A stretch of 63,709 bases of DNA from a virus, in IMG/VR virus record IMGVR_UViG_3300022072_000008, positions 1-63,709 of that record; one strand, 5' to 3'. The notes beneath the pieces are model-generated. The model saw nothing but the letters and a program-made list of their open reading frames with translations, made no database searches and was not told the origin of the DNA. Below, piece after piece: positions 56,320 to 63,709 of the stretch. A program made the position numbers and the translations under genes. Every line of letters begins with the position of its first letter. The first letter of the stretch is position 1.

Positions 56320-58773
56320 ATGAACTTTTCCGCACTCAATACACACGCCATAGGCGTTCAACTTGTTACTGCTTCGGCAGTACTTGAGGGTGCGGGATCA
56401 TTCAGTGCAGGGGCATCTGTTTCTGCTCAAGCAACTACAGTCAATGTCGCTTATGCAAACGCTACAATCAGCGCAGCCGCATTAGCAACAACGCAGTCTG
56501 TTATTTGTTTTGCTAGGGCTATTGCTACATTAAGTTGTAACGCAGCTGCAAATGTAGAAGGGCATAAAGTTACGTTTAGTAACGCTGAAATAGTTTGCGC
56601 AGCTAGCAGTAATGCTAATGCTGTAGTTCACAGGCAAGCAGTCGTGTACGTTACGGCTCAGGCAACGAATGTTGCTTTAGGATCGAGGGTGGCCTACGCG
56701 TCTGCTTCATTACAAGCAGAGTGTAACCTAACCGCTAACTCAGGTGTGGTCGCCTTCGGTTCTTCAGCAATTGTTGCAAATGCCGCCATTTCAGCTTCAG
56801 TAATCTTAACAAGTCTTGTTCAAGCAACAGCGCATGTGTCGGATTCTAGCTACGTTGTTGCGGGCTACACCACTTGGTATGACAGCTGGGCTAATTCTAC
56901 TGGACAATACTATGCCGCTAATAGCGGTAACTATCATATTTTCCAAGCTGTCCCTGGACTGTATCCACCAACCTATCAGGTCTATAGTGCTTCACCAAGT
57001 CTAGCGCCAATATCACAAGCAAATACAGGGTATCAGTATCGAGTTGGTTCCTTGTTAAGTGGTGGAGCTTACCAAACATACTATATTAATGGCGTATATT
57101 ATCAGGGTTTTTGGAGGCATTTAGAGGTAAACACACCTTACTCTGTTTATACCCCACCACTTACTGTATATACAGGCTACACACCTAATGCCCAGGTTGT
57201 GGTTTCAGACGTATCTATTCTTAGGGGTAGCTTCGCATACCCATCTGGATCTTCTGAGGTTACCGCAACAGGTACTCGATTAGCTTCGGTATCAGCAGAT
57301 GTAACCAGTTTAGCCTCAGCTGCGGCAGAAGTGTTTACAGTAAGATTCATTGATGCATCAGCGGCAGTTAATTCAGAAGCAGAGACAACCGCATCAGCAA
57401 CATCCTTTACAGTACATCCAGCGCAAGCAACTGGAAACGCTTCTGCTAATATTACTACAACACCAATTTTACACGTTTATGTAGCTGAGACAGTCAGTGC
57501 ATCAGCCACAGCCACAGCTGATGGCGACATTTTAATCAGCGCCACAGCGTCTGTGTCGGACTCTAGCTACATAACCCCCGGCTACTGGATACCTTCGTAC
57601 ACGACTACTCAAGACTTTAATGCTGCGTTTTACTGGGTGCATTATTTAGGTAGCGAGGTATATTTTACTTATACACCTGAATCTATAGCCCCGTATTACA
57701 GTAACAATACATATACAGGAACTAATATTGTTTCTGCAATAAAAGCTGTTTTAGATTCTGGAGCACCAGCAGGAACTTCATACGTTAGTTATCTAACCTC
57801 CGCTCAAACTAGAAATGGAGTATCTGGTTTCAATGGTGGCCTCAAGCGAAGAGTTACCACTACACACCCTGCTGTTTGGGTTGCACCAGTTACTGTATAT
57901 ACAGGCTACACACCTTCCGCAAATGTTTCAGCTGAAGCAATTATCTTATTAAGCGTTAGTCTTTCAGCATCGGGAGAAGTATCAGCCGCAGGCTTTAAAA
58001 CAGCCTTCGCTGAAGCGGCATTTACAGGAAGTAGCATCACCATCTCAGCAGGGACGCACAGTGTTGTTGTTCGGGCTGATGCCATTGCCAGCGCCAATCT
58101 TTCAGCTGACTCATTCGTCCTTAGAGAAGCTAGTGCCAACTTAGATCCTACAGCATTAGTGACTACTTCGGTACACGTTGACTCATTCAGAACAGCCAGC
58201 GTAGTGGCTAACGCTAGCATTGCTGGGGCAGCTTCCAGAATAGCACATGCTCAGTTGGCTGGAATTACAGGTTCTTCTCAGTTCACAGAGAGTGCCGTCA
58301 ATTTCGCTAACTCTCAGGGCGCATTTACGGGCAGTAGTGTAACTGTTTCAGCCGCATTCCAACGCGCATTTGCAGCAATAGGCGTGACCTCTACAGCCAG
58401 CATCACTGCTGAAGCAGACGTAGAAATTTGGGCCAAGGCTGATGTAGTTGCTAGCTCAGTAGTGGCCGTGACAGGTACGGGGGTTAACTCAGCCCACGCT
58501 TACTTTACTGCATCTTCCGATATGTCAGCTCTTGCAAACCTGCTTGTATTTGCAGATGCAGCACTTTCTGCAACAGCTAAGGTCGTTAATGGTTTCGCAT
58601 TAGTTGCCCAAGAAGGTACTCGTAGTAACGGCATTCTTATATTAGTCGAAGCAGAAAATAGAACATTACTTGTTGATGCAAGTGCAGGTAACCGAACAAT
58701 CATTGTAGATGCAGAAGATAGAACAATCATTGTAGATGCAGAAGATAGAACCATCTTCGCTGAAGCAGCTTAA
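56320..58773 (+). CDS. Large Ala/Ser-rich repetitive structural protein
   Basis: An 817-residue protein that starts right at the previous stop. It has many ~25-residue Ala/Val/Ser strands (SAQATTVNVAYANATISAAA). A ~150-residue module is duplicated: VSDSSYVVAGYTTWYDSW ... LTVYTGYTPNAQV and VSDSSYITPGYWIPSY ... VTVYTGYTPSANV. The C-terminus has four units of the NRTIIVDAE type. Probably an extended beta-structured fibre or spike. Confidence 0.65.
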   Translation: MNFSALNTHAIGVQLVTASAVLEGAGSFSAGASVSAQATTVNVAYANATISAAALATTQSVICFARAIATLSCNAAANVEGHKVTFSNAEIVCAASSNANAVVHRQAVVYVTAQATNVALGSRVAYASASLQAECNLTANSGVVAFGSSAIVANAAISASVILTSLVQATAHVSDSSYVVAGYTTWYDSWANSTGQYYAANSGNYHIFQAVPGLYPPTYQVYSASPSLAPISQANTGYQYRVGSLLSGGAYQTYYINGVYYQGFWRHLEVNTPYSVYTPPLTVYTGYTPNAQVVVSDVSILRGSFAYPSGSSEVTATGTRLASVSADVTSLASAAAEVFTVRFIDASAAVNSEAETTASATSFTVHPAQATGNASANITTTPILHVYVAETVSASATATADGDILISATASVSDSSYITPGYWIPSYTTTQDFNAAFYWVHYLGSEVYFTYTPESIAPYYSNNTYTGTNIVSAIKAVLDSGAPAGTSYVSYLTSAQTRNGVSGFNGGLKRRVTTTHPAVWVAPVTVYTGYTPSANVSAEAIILLSVSLSASGEVSAAGFKTAFAEAAFTGSSITISAGTHSVVVRADAIASANLSADSFVLREASANLDPTALVTTSVHVDSFRTASVVANASIAGAASRIAHAQLAGITGSSQFTESAVNFANSQGAFTGSSVTVSAAFQRAFAAIGVTSTASITAEADVEIWAKADVVASSVVAVTGTGVNSAHAYFTASSDMSALANLLVFADAALSATAKVVNGFALVAQEGTRSNGILILVEAENRTLLVDASAGNRTIIVDAEDRTIIVDAEDRTIFAEAA

Positions 58774-58786
58774 AAGAGAGAAATTT

Positions 58787-59059
58787 ATGGATTCGTTTCA
58801 AAAACAGCCCACCGAACAATTGGATTACGACATTGATTTTTCCGATTGGTTGCCGAATGGGGACGCTATTACTTCCACAACGGTTACATCATCCCCAGCC
58901 GGTTTGACTATTTATGTGACTGATGCAGCGACCATCATGCCTAAAGTTTGGGTAGCTGCGGGTGTGGATAAAAAGAGCTACATTGTTTCTGTCACAGTTG
59001 AGACCAATCAGAGTCGAACTAAAGAAGTGAACTTTAAAGTAAAAGTGAAGGACACATAA
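58787..59059 (+). CDS. Small virion protein with immunoglobulin-like layout
   Basis: A 90-residue protein; ATG 58787 follows AGAGAG. LDYDIDFSDWLPNGDAITST and SYIVSVTVETNQSRTKEVNF match small phage proteins often described as minor tail/capsid with an Ig-like fold. One base before the next gene. Confidence 0.65.
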   Translation: MDSFQKQPTEQLDYDIDFSDWLPNGDAITSTTVTSSPAGLTIYVTDAATIMPKVWVAAGVDKKSYIVSVTVETNQSRTKEVNFKVKVKDT

Positions 59060-59060
59060 G

Positions 59061-59909
59061 ATGGCTTTTGAGAATAATGTACAGGCTACACTTCACACAA
59101 ACGTAGCCGTTGGCGCGACTACAGTTGATGTAGTGAAGGCTATTGCGCCTAATAAAGATGTTCCTGCAAGTGGTCGATTAACTTTATCTGCAACTGGTAA
59201 GATTGAAATCATTAGCTACACAGGGCGCACTAACCCTGTTGATAGTCAAACTTTTGCAGTCACTGCTGTTGGCGGTAACTACATTATAAGCAGTGTGGCT
59301 AATAAAGCGTTAACTTTAAAAGCTGGATCTACCTATATATTTACTTATCCATCAGGACATCCGTTTCGATTTTCTACTACTTCAGATGGTACACATGGAA
59401 GCGGATCAGAATACACTACAGGTGTAACTCACAATAGCTCAACACAAACTACAATTATTGTATCTGATAGCACTCCAACCACTCTATATTATTACTGCTC
59501 TTATCACTCAAACATGGGTGGTGATATATCAGTTATTAGCTATTGGACATTAACTGGTGTCACTAAAAATGCAGAGTCTTCGTTTGGTGATCAGGCATGG
59601 TCAGCAGGAGATGCTTGTTTTCAAGCGTTAACTGCGGCAGATGTTGCTTCCTTACAAGGTGCAACTGGGCCTGCTGGTGCAACTGGAGCTACTGGCCCCG
59701 CAGGAACAGCCGCTTTAGTCTTAATCAGTCAATCAACAGCCCCTACTTCACCCGCCCTTGGGCAACAGTGGTTTGATACTTCTCAAGGTATTCTTTATCA
59801 ATTCTTTACGGATGGTACAGACGGTGCTTGGCTAGATCAAGGCGCAGTAAACAGCACTCCATCTGCATCAGCTGAAGATGCTGAAATTTTAGCACTTATC
59901 GGACTCTAA
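59061..59909 (+). CDS. Tail collar-like protein with cupredoxin-like insertion and collagen-like repeat
   Basis: A 282-residue protein. Residues 1-58 and 161-185 together look like one small domain (IEIISYTGRT ... WTLTGVTKNAES) split by an insert at ~62-160. The insert is beta-rich with H100 (SGHPFRF), C146, H149 and M152 (YYYCSYHSNMGG), the ligand set and spacing of a type-1 copper (cupredoxin) site. Residues ~200-216 are collagen-like (GATGPAGATGATGPAG). The end (GQQWFDTSQGILYQFF) is a common fibre motif. Confidence 0.68.
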   Translation: MAFENNVQATLHTNVAVGATTVDVVKAIAPNKDVPASGRLTLSATGKIEIISYTGRTNPVDSQTFAVTAVGGNYIISSVANKALTLKAGSTYIFTYPSGHPFRFSTTSDGTHGSGSEYTTGVTHNSSTQTTIIVSDSTPTTLYYYCSYHSNMGGDISVISYWTLTGVTKNAESSFGDQAWSAGDACFQALTAADVASLQGATGPAGATGATGPAGTAALVLISQSTAPTSPALGQQWFDTSQGILYQFFTDGTDGAWLDQGAVNSTPSASAEDAEILALIGL

Positions 59910-59921
59910 AGGAGCCAAACC

Positions 59922-61682
59922 ATGACCATTAATACTACAACAGTTGAAGCTAGCTTGCAGACAGCGCTTAACGCAACTACCGGCACAACAGAAGCTAAAG
60001 AATTATTACTCTTAGGTAAAGCAGCAGAAGCCATTACTACAGTGGGTAGTAGTTTAACCTCTATTCTTACTACGCAAGGTGATGTGGTGTATCGAAATGC
60101 TACTGGCCCAGTGCGGTTAGCAGCGGGTGCAGCAGGTGAAGTTTTAGTAAGTGGGGGTGCTGGGGCTAATCCTACTTGGGGAACAGCAGCAGGTGCGAAT
60201 AATTTTGAACTAGCTAGCAACATGACAGCAAGACAAGTAGCTCAAATAGATTCTACAGGTAAGATTGCGCCTATTACCTCATCTGCGCCTATAGCAAGTA
60301 GTCTTATGGCAACTACCCCATATCCAAATACTGGGCCATCTGGTGCTACAGGTGTAAACTATTCGTGTGCAGTAGACCCATCAAACACTAACAGATTTGC
60401 GGTTGTTGCTGGAGATAACACCCCTAAAATTAACGCAGGACTTGTTGCAGCAGACGGTTCAGTAACTTGGGGGGCAACGGTAACACACGGCAATAATACT
60501 GGTACAACTGGACATCATGATATTGAATGGGATCCTGTCAACGATGGTGTTCTTTGGGTGCGAAGTGGCCAAAGCGGTAACAGTATTTCAAGATTTAGTA
60601 CAACGACAGGGGGTGTTACTCTGACCCATCTGGGGACATTTACTGATAGCACTGGCTACAACTATGGAACACTAGACTTACACCCTACTATATCTGGCAG
60701 GTTTCTTATAACTCATAGAGTGCTTAGAACTGTTCGCGTTTGTGATTTAACATCTAATACTGCATATTCACAAGCGGCAACGTATACGCTTCCTTCCAAA
60801 GATGCTAACTCACATATTGCTAAATTTTTCCCAGATGATGGCACTAAAATCTTAGTACTGTATGCAGGATCAGGCGGTGGCACTAAGGCTAGAGTAATGG
60901 ATCTTACTGGAAATACATTAACTCAGGGCACAGACGTTGTATTGGGTGATCATACTTCACCTTATTTCCGAGCTAAGTCTTTTACATGGGAGCCTAATGG
61001 AGATTCATCTACGGGGTATAGATTTGCACTAATGGTTAATGGATTAACTGGCGCATCTTCACATGCCCGACCAGACATTGTTGTAGGTACTGTTACTAAC
61101 GTTGGGGCTACTGGAACAATCACAGTAGGATCTGCAGTAGATTGGGGTGAGGCAGTAATAGGCGGAAATGAAAATGGAGCTTTGTCAACTTCAGAATTTA
61201 CACACAATATGGTTTTTAGCCCTTACAACAAAACTGATCTTGTAGTAGGTACTGATTTCATCGGCAAGTGTACCTTAGTAGGCAATGAGTTAACTCTTCC
61301 TACAACGACTGTATCTAAAACTATTTCTGGCCACGGCAATTCTGCCGCTAACGGCAGCTACAATATGCTTATTAACTTAGGCGCTTCTGGTAAGTATTTA
61401 TCGCTTATGGAGACATCAGGTGGCGCTATAGTAAACCAACATGCAAAACCAGCAATATCAAACATTGATGCTGACAAGATGATGGGTCTTGTAACTGCCG
61501 CAGGTTCGACAGGTGACACTAGAACTGTTCAATATTCTGGGCAAATGGGAGGCTTCTCTGGGTTGACTATTGGAGCGAGACATTACGTTCAAGGAGATGC
61601 CAGCGTAACTTCTACTCAAGTGTCCAACTCAGTTTTTGTTGGTGTTGCAGTTAATGCAACTACGCTACAAGTTAAACTTTAA
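59922..61682 (+). CDS. Tail-fibre beta-propeller-like protein, complete paralogue
   Basis: A 586-residue protein with AAAGGAG upstream. Full-length counterpart of the partial gene at 1-1686, with identical DNA over the first 115 shared bases. The N-terminal ~30 residues (TVEASLQTALNATTGTTEAK) are present only here. It has the same blade units (CAVDPSNTNRFAVV, IEWDPVNDGVLWV, LDLHPTISGRFLIT, LVFSPYNKTDLVVG type). Likely receptor-binding fibre. Confidence 0.75.
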   Translation: MTINTTTVEASLQTALNATTGTTEAKELLLLGKAAEAITTVGSSLTSILTTQGDVVYRNATGPVRLAAGAAGEVLVSGGAGANPTWGTAAGANNFELASNMTARQVAQIDSTGKIAPITSSAPIASSLMATTPYPNTGPSGATGVNYSCAVDPSNTNRFAVVAGDNTPKINAGLVAADGSVTWGATVTHGNNTGTTGHHDIEWDPVNDGVLWVRSGQSGNSISRFSTTTGGVTLTHLGTFTDSTGYNYGTLDLHPTISGRFLITHRVLRTVRVCDLTSNTAYSQAATYTLPSKDANSHIAKFFPDDGTKILVLYAGSGGGTKARVMDLTGNTLTQGTDVVLGDHTSPYFRAKSFTWEPNGDSSTGYRFALMVNGLTGASSHARPDIVVGTVTNVGATGTITVGSAVDWGEAVIGGNENGALSTSEFTHNMVFSPYNKTDLVVGTDFIGKCTLVGNELTLPTTTVSKTISGHGNSAANGSYNMLINLGASGKYLSLMETSGGAIVNQHAKPAISNIDADKMMGLVTAAGSTGDTRTVQYSGQMGGFSGLTIGARHYVQGDASVTSTQVSNSVFVGVAVNATTLQVKL

Positions 61683-61696
61683 TCAAGGGTTAGAAG

Positions 61697-63580
61697 ATGA
61701 CGGATTATTTGTACACATCAGGTGGCTTTCCCACTTCTCCTAGCTCTGGTGACTCATTAGTTATCAATGGTCTGTTCTACGATTGGACAGGCACAGCTTG
61801 GAAAGTTAGATCTACAGTATCTAATCGAGTTGAGTTTATAGCTACTGCAAACCAAGCTACTAAAACTGGGCTAACCTATTTTGTTGGAAGTATAGATTGC
61901 TATATCAACGGTGCAAAGATGTTGCTTGGTACAGACTTCACAGCAACCGATGGTACATCAGTTACGTTTACTCCTGCACTTGATCTGGATGATGAAGTTC
62001 AACTTATTATGGGTGTTAGCGCATCTGCTGGAGGATCAACAGCTAGTAATACAAGTACGCTTGATCTTGTACTTGCTAGTAATATAGCTGCTAAAAAAGC
62101 GGCTATAATAAATTCAGACGGAAAAATTGATGGCATTTCCCAAGTTGTAGGAGCAGCTGGAACGCTTCTTACAGGAACCCAATACTCAAATACTAGTGGC
62201 TATTCTGCGTCAGGTTATAATTACAGAGCTGCGGTAGACCCATTTAACTCTAATCGTTTTGCGCTTGTTGGAAGTGATAGCACTCCTAATATATGTGTAG
62301 GACTTGTTGCAGCAGACGATTCAGTTACTTTTGGCGCAGCAGCTACAAGTCAATCTCCCACTTCCACTACAGGGCATCACGATATTGTCTGGGATCCTGT
62401 TAATGAAAATATTCTTTGGGTTAGATCTGGCGCTTCGAGTAGTTCAATTCATAGGTATAGTGTAAGTGGCACTACTTTGACAGTATTGGGAAGAGTAGGT
62501 AGCACACAAGGAAACAGTGAGTGGGGAACTCTAGACGTTCATCCCACTATATCTAACAGATTTATTATTACTAAAAAAAATCTTAGAACTATTGAGTACT
62601 GTAGGTTAGATACTAACACTACATATACTGTGCTTTCTTCTACTCTTATAGGCGCGAAGTCTAGTCACACACATATTGCTAAATTTTTTCCAGACGATGG
62701 CTCTAAGATTTTAATGCTTTACGCTAGATCATCAGGCGGCACACATTCAAAAATAGCAACTATTAATGCTGACAATTCATTAAGTTTAACTTCAAATGCT
62801 ATTGGCGATAATCAGCTGGGCACACTCTCAGATTCTGCTAATTTTAAAGGCAAAGGCTTTGCATGGGAGCCTAATGGCGATTCATCTACTGGTTATAGAT
62901 TTGCATTAATGGCTAATGGGCTAGTAGGTGCATCTCCGGCTACTAATGCAGACCTAATTGTAGGCACTGTAACTAACGTTGGCGCTGGCACAATTACGCT
63001 AGGAACACCAGTAGATTGGGGCGGAGTTTCAATAGAAGGAGGCACTGCTTTAACTAGTTTATTAGACTCTGAGTTCACAAGTAATCTGGCTTTTAGTCCA
63101 CACAACAAAACTGATCTTTGGGTAGGTACTAATTACTTTGGCAAAGTTACCTTGTCAGGAAATGAGATAACTCTTCCTACGGCATTTAATGACCTAGTGA
63201 GTCACACTCTTTCTAGCGGCAGTTGGGATTTAATAATTAACTTAGGCAGCAGTGGTAAATTCTTATCTCTGATGAGGGGAACCACTAAAGCTATAGTAAA
63301 TTATCATGAGAGAGCAACAGTATCTACTCTTGATGCTACTAAGATTATAGGCATTGTAAACACTGCGGGAGTAACAGACGATACTAGACCTGTTCAGTAT
63401 GCTGGAACAGCTACAGGCTTTTCTGGATTGACTACAGGGTCTACACACTATGTTCAGGGAGATGGAAGCATAACCGCAACAAACGTTGGTATTTCTGCTA
63501 CAACTGTTGCTTCTGTACCTATAGGAATTGCAATAGATGAAACTACTCTACTCATTAAATTTAACAACCACGGGAATTAA
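61697..63580 (+). CDS. Tail-fibre protein: attachment module plus propeller
   Basis: A 627-residue protein. Residues 1-~108 match the whole front of the 128-residue protein at 1701. Residues ~115-627 form a propeller region of the same type as 59922 (AAVDPFNSNRFALV, IVWDPVNENILWV, LDVHPTISNRFIIT, IAKFFPDDGSKILM, LAFSPHNKTDLWVG). It ends GLTTGSTHYVQGDGSITATN. So it combines modules found separately elsewhere in the locus. Confidence 0.75.
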   Translation: MTDYLYTSGGFPTSPSSGDSLVINGLFYDWTGTAWKVRSTVSNRVEFIATANQATKTGLTYFVGSIDCYINGAKMLLGTDFTATDGTSVTFTPALDLDDEVQLIMGVSASAGGSTASNTSTLDLVLASNIAAKKAAIINSDGKIDGISQVVGAAGTLLTGTQYSNTSGYSASGYNYRAAVDPFNSNRFALVGSDSTPNICVGLVAADDSVTFGAAATSQSPTSTTGHHDIVWDPVNENILWVRSGASSSSIHRYSVSGTTLTVLGRVGSTQGNSEWGTLDVHPTISNRFIITKKNLRTIEYCRLDTNTTYTVLSSTLIGAKSSHTHIAKFFPDDGSKILMLYARSSGGTHSKIATINADNSLSLTSNAIGDNQLGTLSDSANFKGKGFAWEPNGDSSTGYRFALMANGLVGASPATNADLIVGTVTNVGAGTITLGTPVDWGGVSIEGGTALTSLLDSEFTSNLAFSPHNKTDLWVGTNYFGKVTLSGNEITLPTAFNDLVSHTLSSGSWDLIINLGSSGKFLSLMRGTTKAIVNYHERATVSTLDATKIIGIVNTAGVTDDTRPVQYAGTATGFSGLTTGSTHYVQGDGSITATNVGISATTVASVPIGIAIDETTLLIKFNNHGN

Positions 63581-63582
63581 CA

Positions 63583-63709
63583 ATGAGCAAAGCAAGGAAC
63601 CTATCGACTTTACTCAGCTCAGACGGCTCAGTTAAGACAACTAAGTATACTGATAGTGTGGGTGGGCAATCTAATTTTGTAGCGTCAGGTACGTTGCCTA
63701 ATGGTGTTC
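63583..63709 (+). CDS. 5' end of a tail-fibre gene, cut by window edge
   Basis: ATG 63583 opens a frame whose 127 bases to the window end are identical to 3288-3414 (MSKARNLSTLLSSDGSVKTT...). The bases just before the ATG differ from those at 3287. It is either a second copy of that gene or the same gene reached from the other side of a repeat. Confidence 0.7.
   Translation, partial: MSKARNLSTLLSSDGSVKTTKYTDSVGGQSNFVASGTLPNGV

Noticed and set aside
59286-59303. Another dispersed element (ATAAGC...GCTAAT) inside the cupredoxin-like insert
   Set aside because: The spacer is 6 bases, not 3, and no start codon or gene follows it. Probably chance.

Overview
This window is essentially one whole genome of a tailed phage. 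It is short-tailed (podovirus-type) and carries an integrase. The morphology call rests on a P22-size portal, an N4 gp56-like capsid protein, an adaptor, a run of internal (ejection) proteins and no tape measure or sheath. The tyrosine integrase, a CI-type repressor and a candidate attP ending in a tRNA 3' end point to a temperate life style. Strong AGGAG ribosome sites, a phage-borne CsrA homologue and a GCCA-ending tRNA attP core suggest a proteobacterial host, probably marine or aquatic. The host cannot be named from the sequence. I found no RNA polymerase, no reverse transcriptase, no CRISPR array and no complete tRNA.

Layout. 1-5052: tail-fibre genes built largely from beta-propeller-like repeats. 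5056-7423: small basic proteins and the lysis genes (holin candidate, coiled-coil membrane protein, M15 endolysin). 7423-10604: two tail or virion proteins, the second with a glycine-rich tip. 10637-11576: PhoH and a membrane protein. 11577-13049: attP candidate and integrase. 13033-35983: a long leftward block holding the excisionase-like and repressor genes, ssDNA-binding-like protein, SNF2 helicase, Cas4/RecB-like nuclease, primase-helicase, CsrA, family A DNA polymerase, SleB hydrolase, a zinc peptidase and many small unknown genes. 35984-36756: a gene-free, repeat-rich region that may hold an origin. 37345-55823: rightward HNH, terminase, portal, scaffold, capsid, adaptors and ejection proteins. 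55909-63709: more tail-fibre genes, which duplicate those at the left edge.

The most unusual signal is a dispersed element, ATAAGC-N3-GCTWAT. About 15 good copies and 3 weak ones sit just in front of early, late and lysis genes on both strands. In all eight asymmetric copies the GCTAAT arm faces the gene. At several genes the ATG follows the element by 0-3 bases, which leaves no room for a normal ribosome site. I read this as a genome-wide promoter/operator set, perhaps bound by the phage repressor and driving partly leaderless mRNAs.

Other notable content: a CsrA homologue; a complete M20/M28-type zinc peptidase beside a Cys/His/Asp-rich repeat protein; a cupredoxin-like domain inserted in a tail protein; paralogous tail fibres that differ almost only at amino-acid-changing sites; and window ends that stop inside this duplicated fibre locus. 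The last 127 bases equal 3288-3414 exactly, so the assembly around the fibre locus is unresolved.
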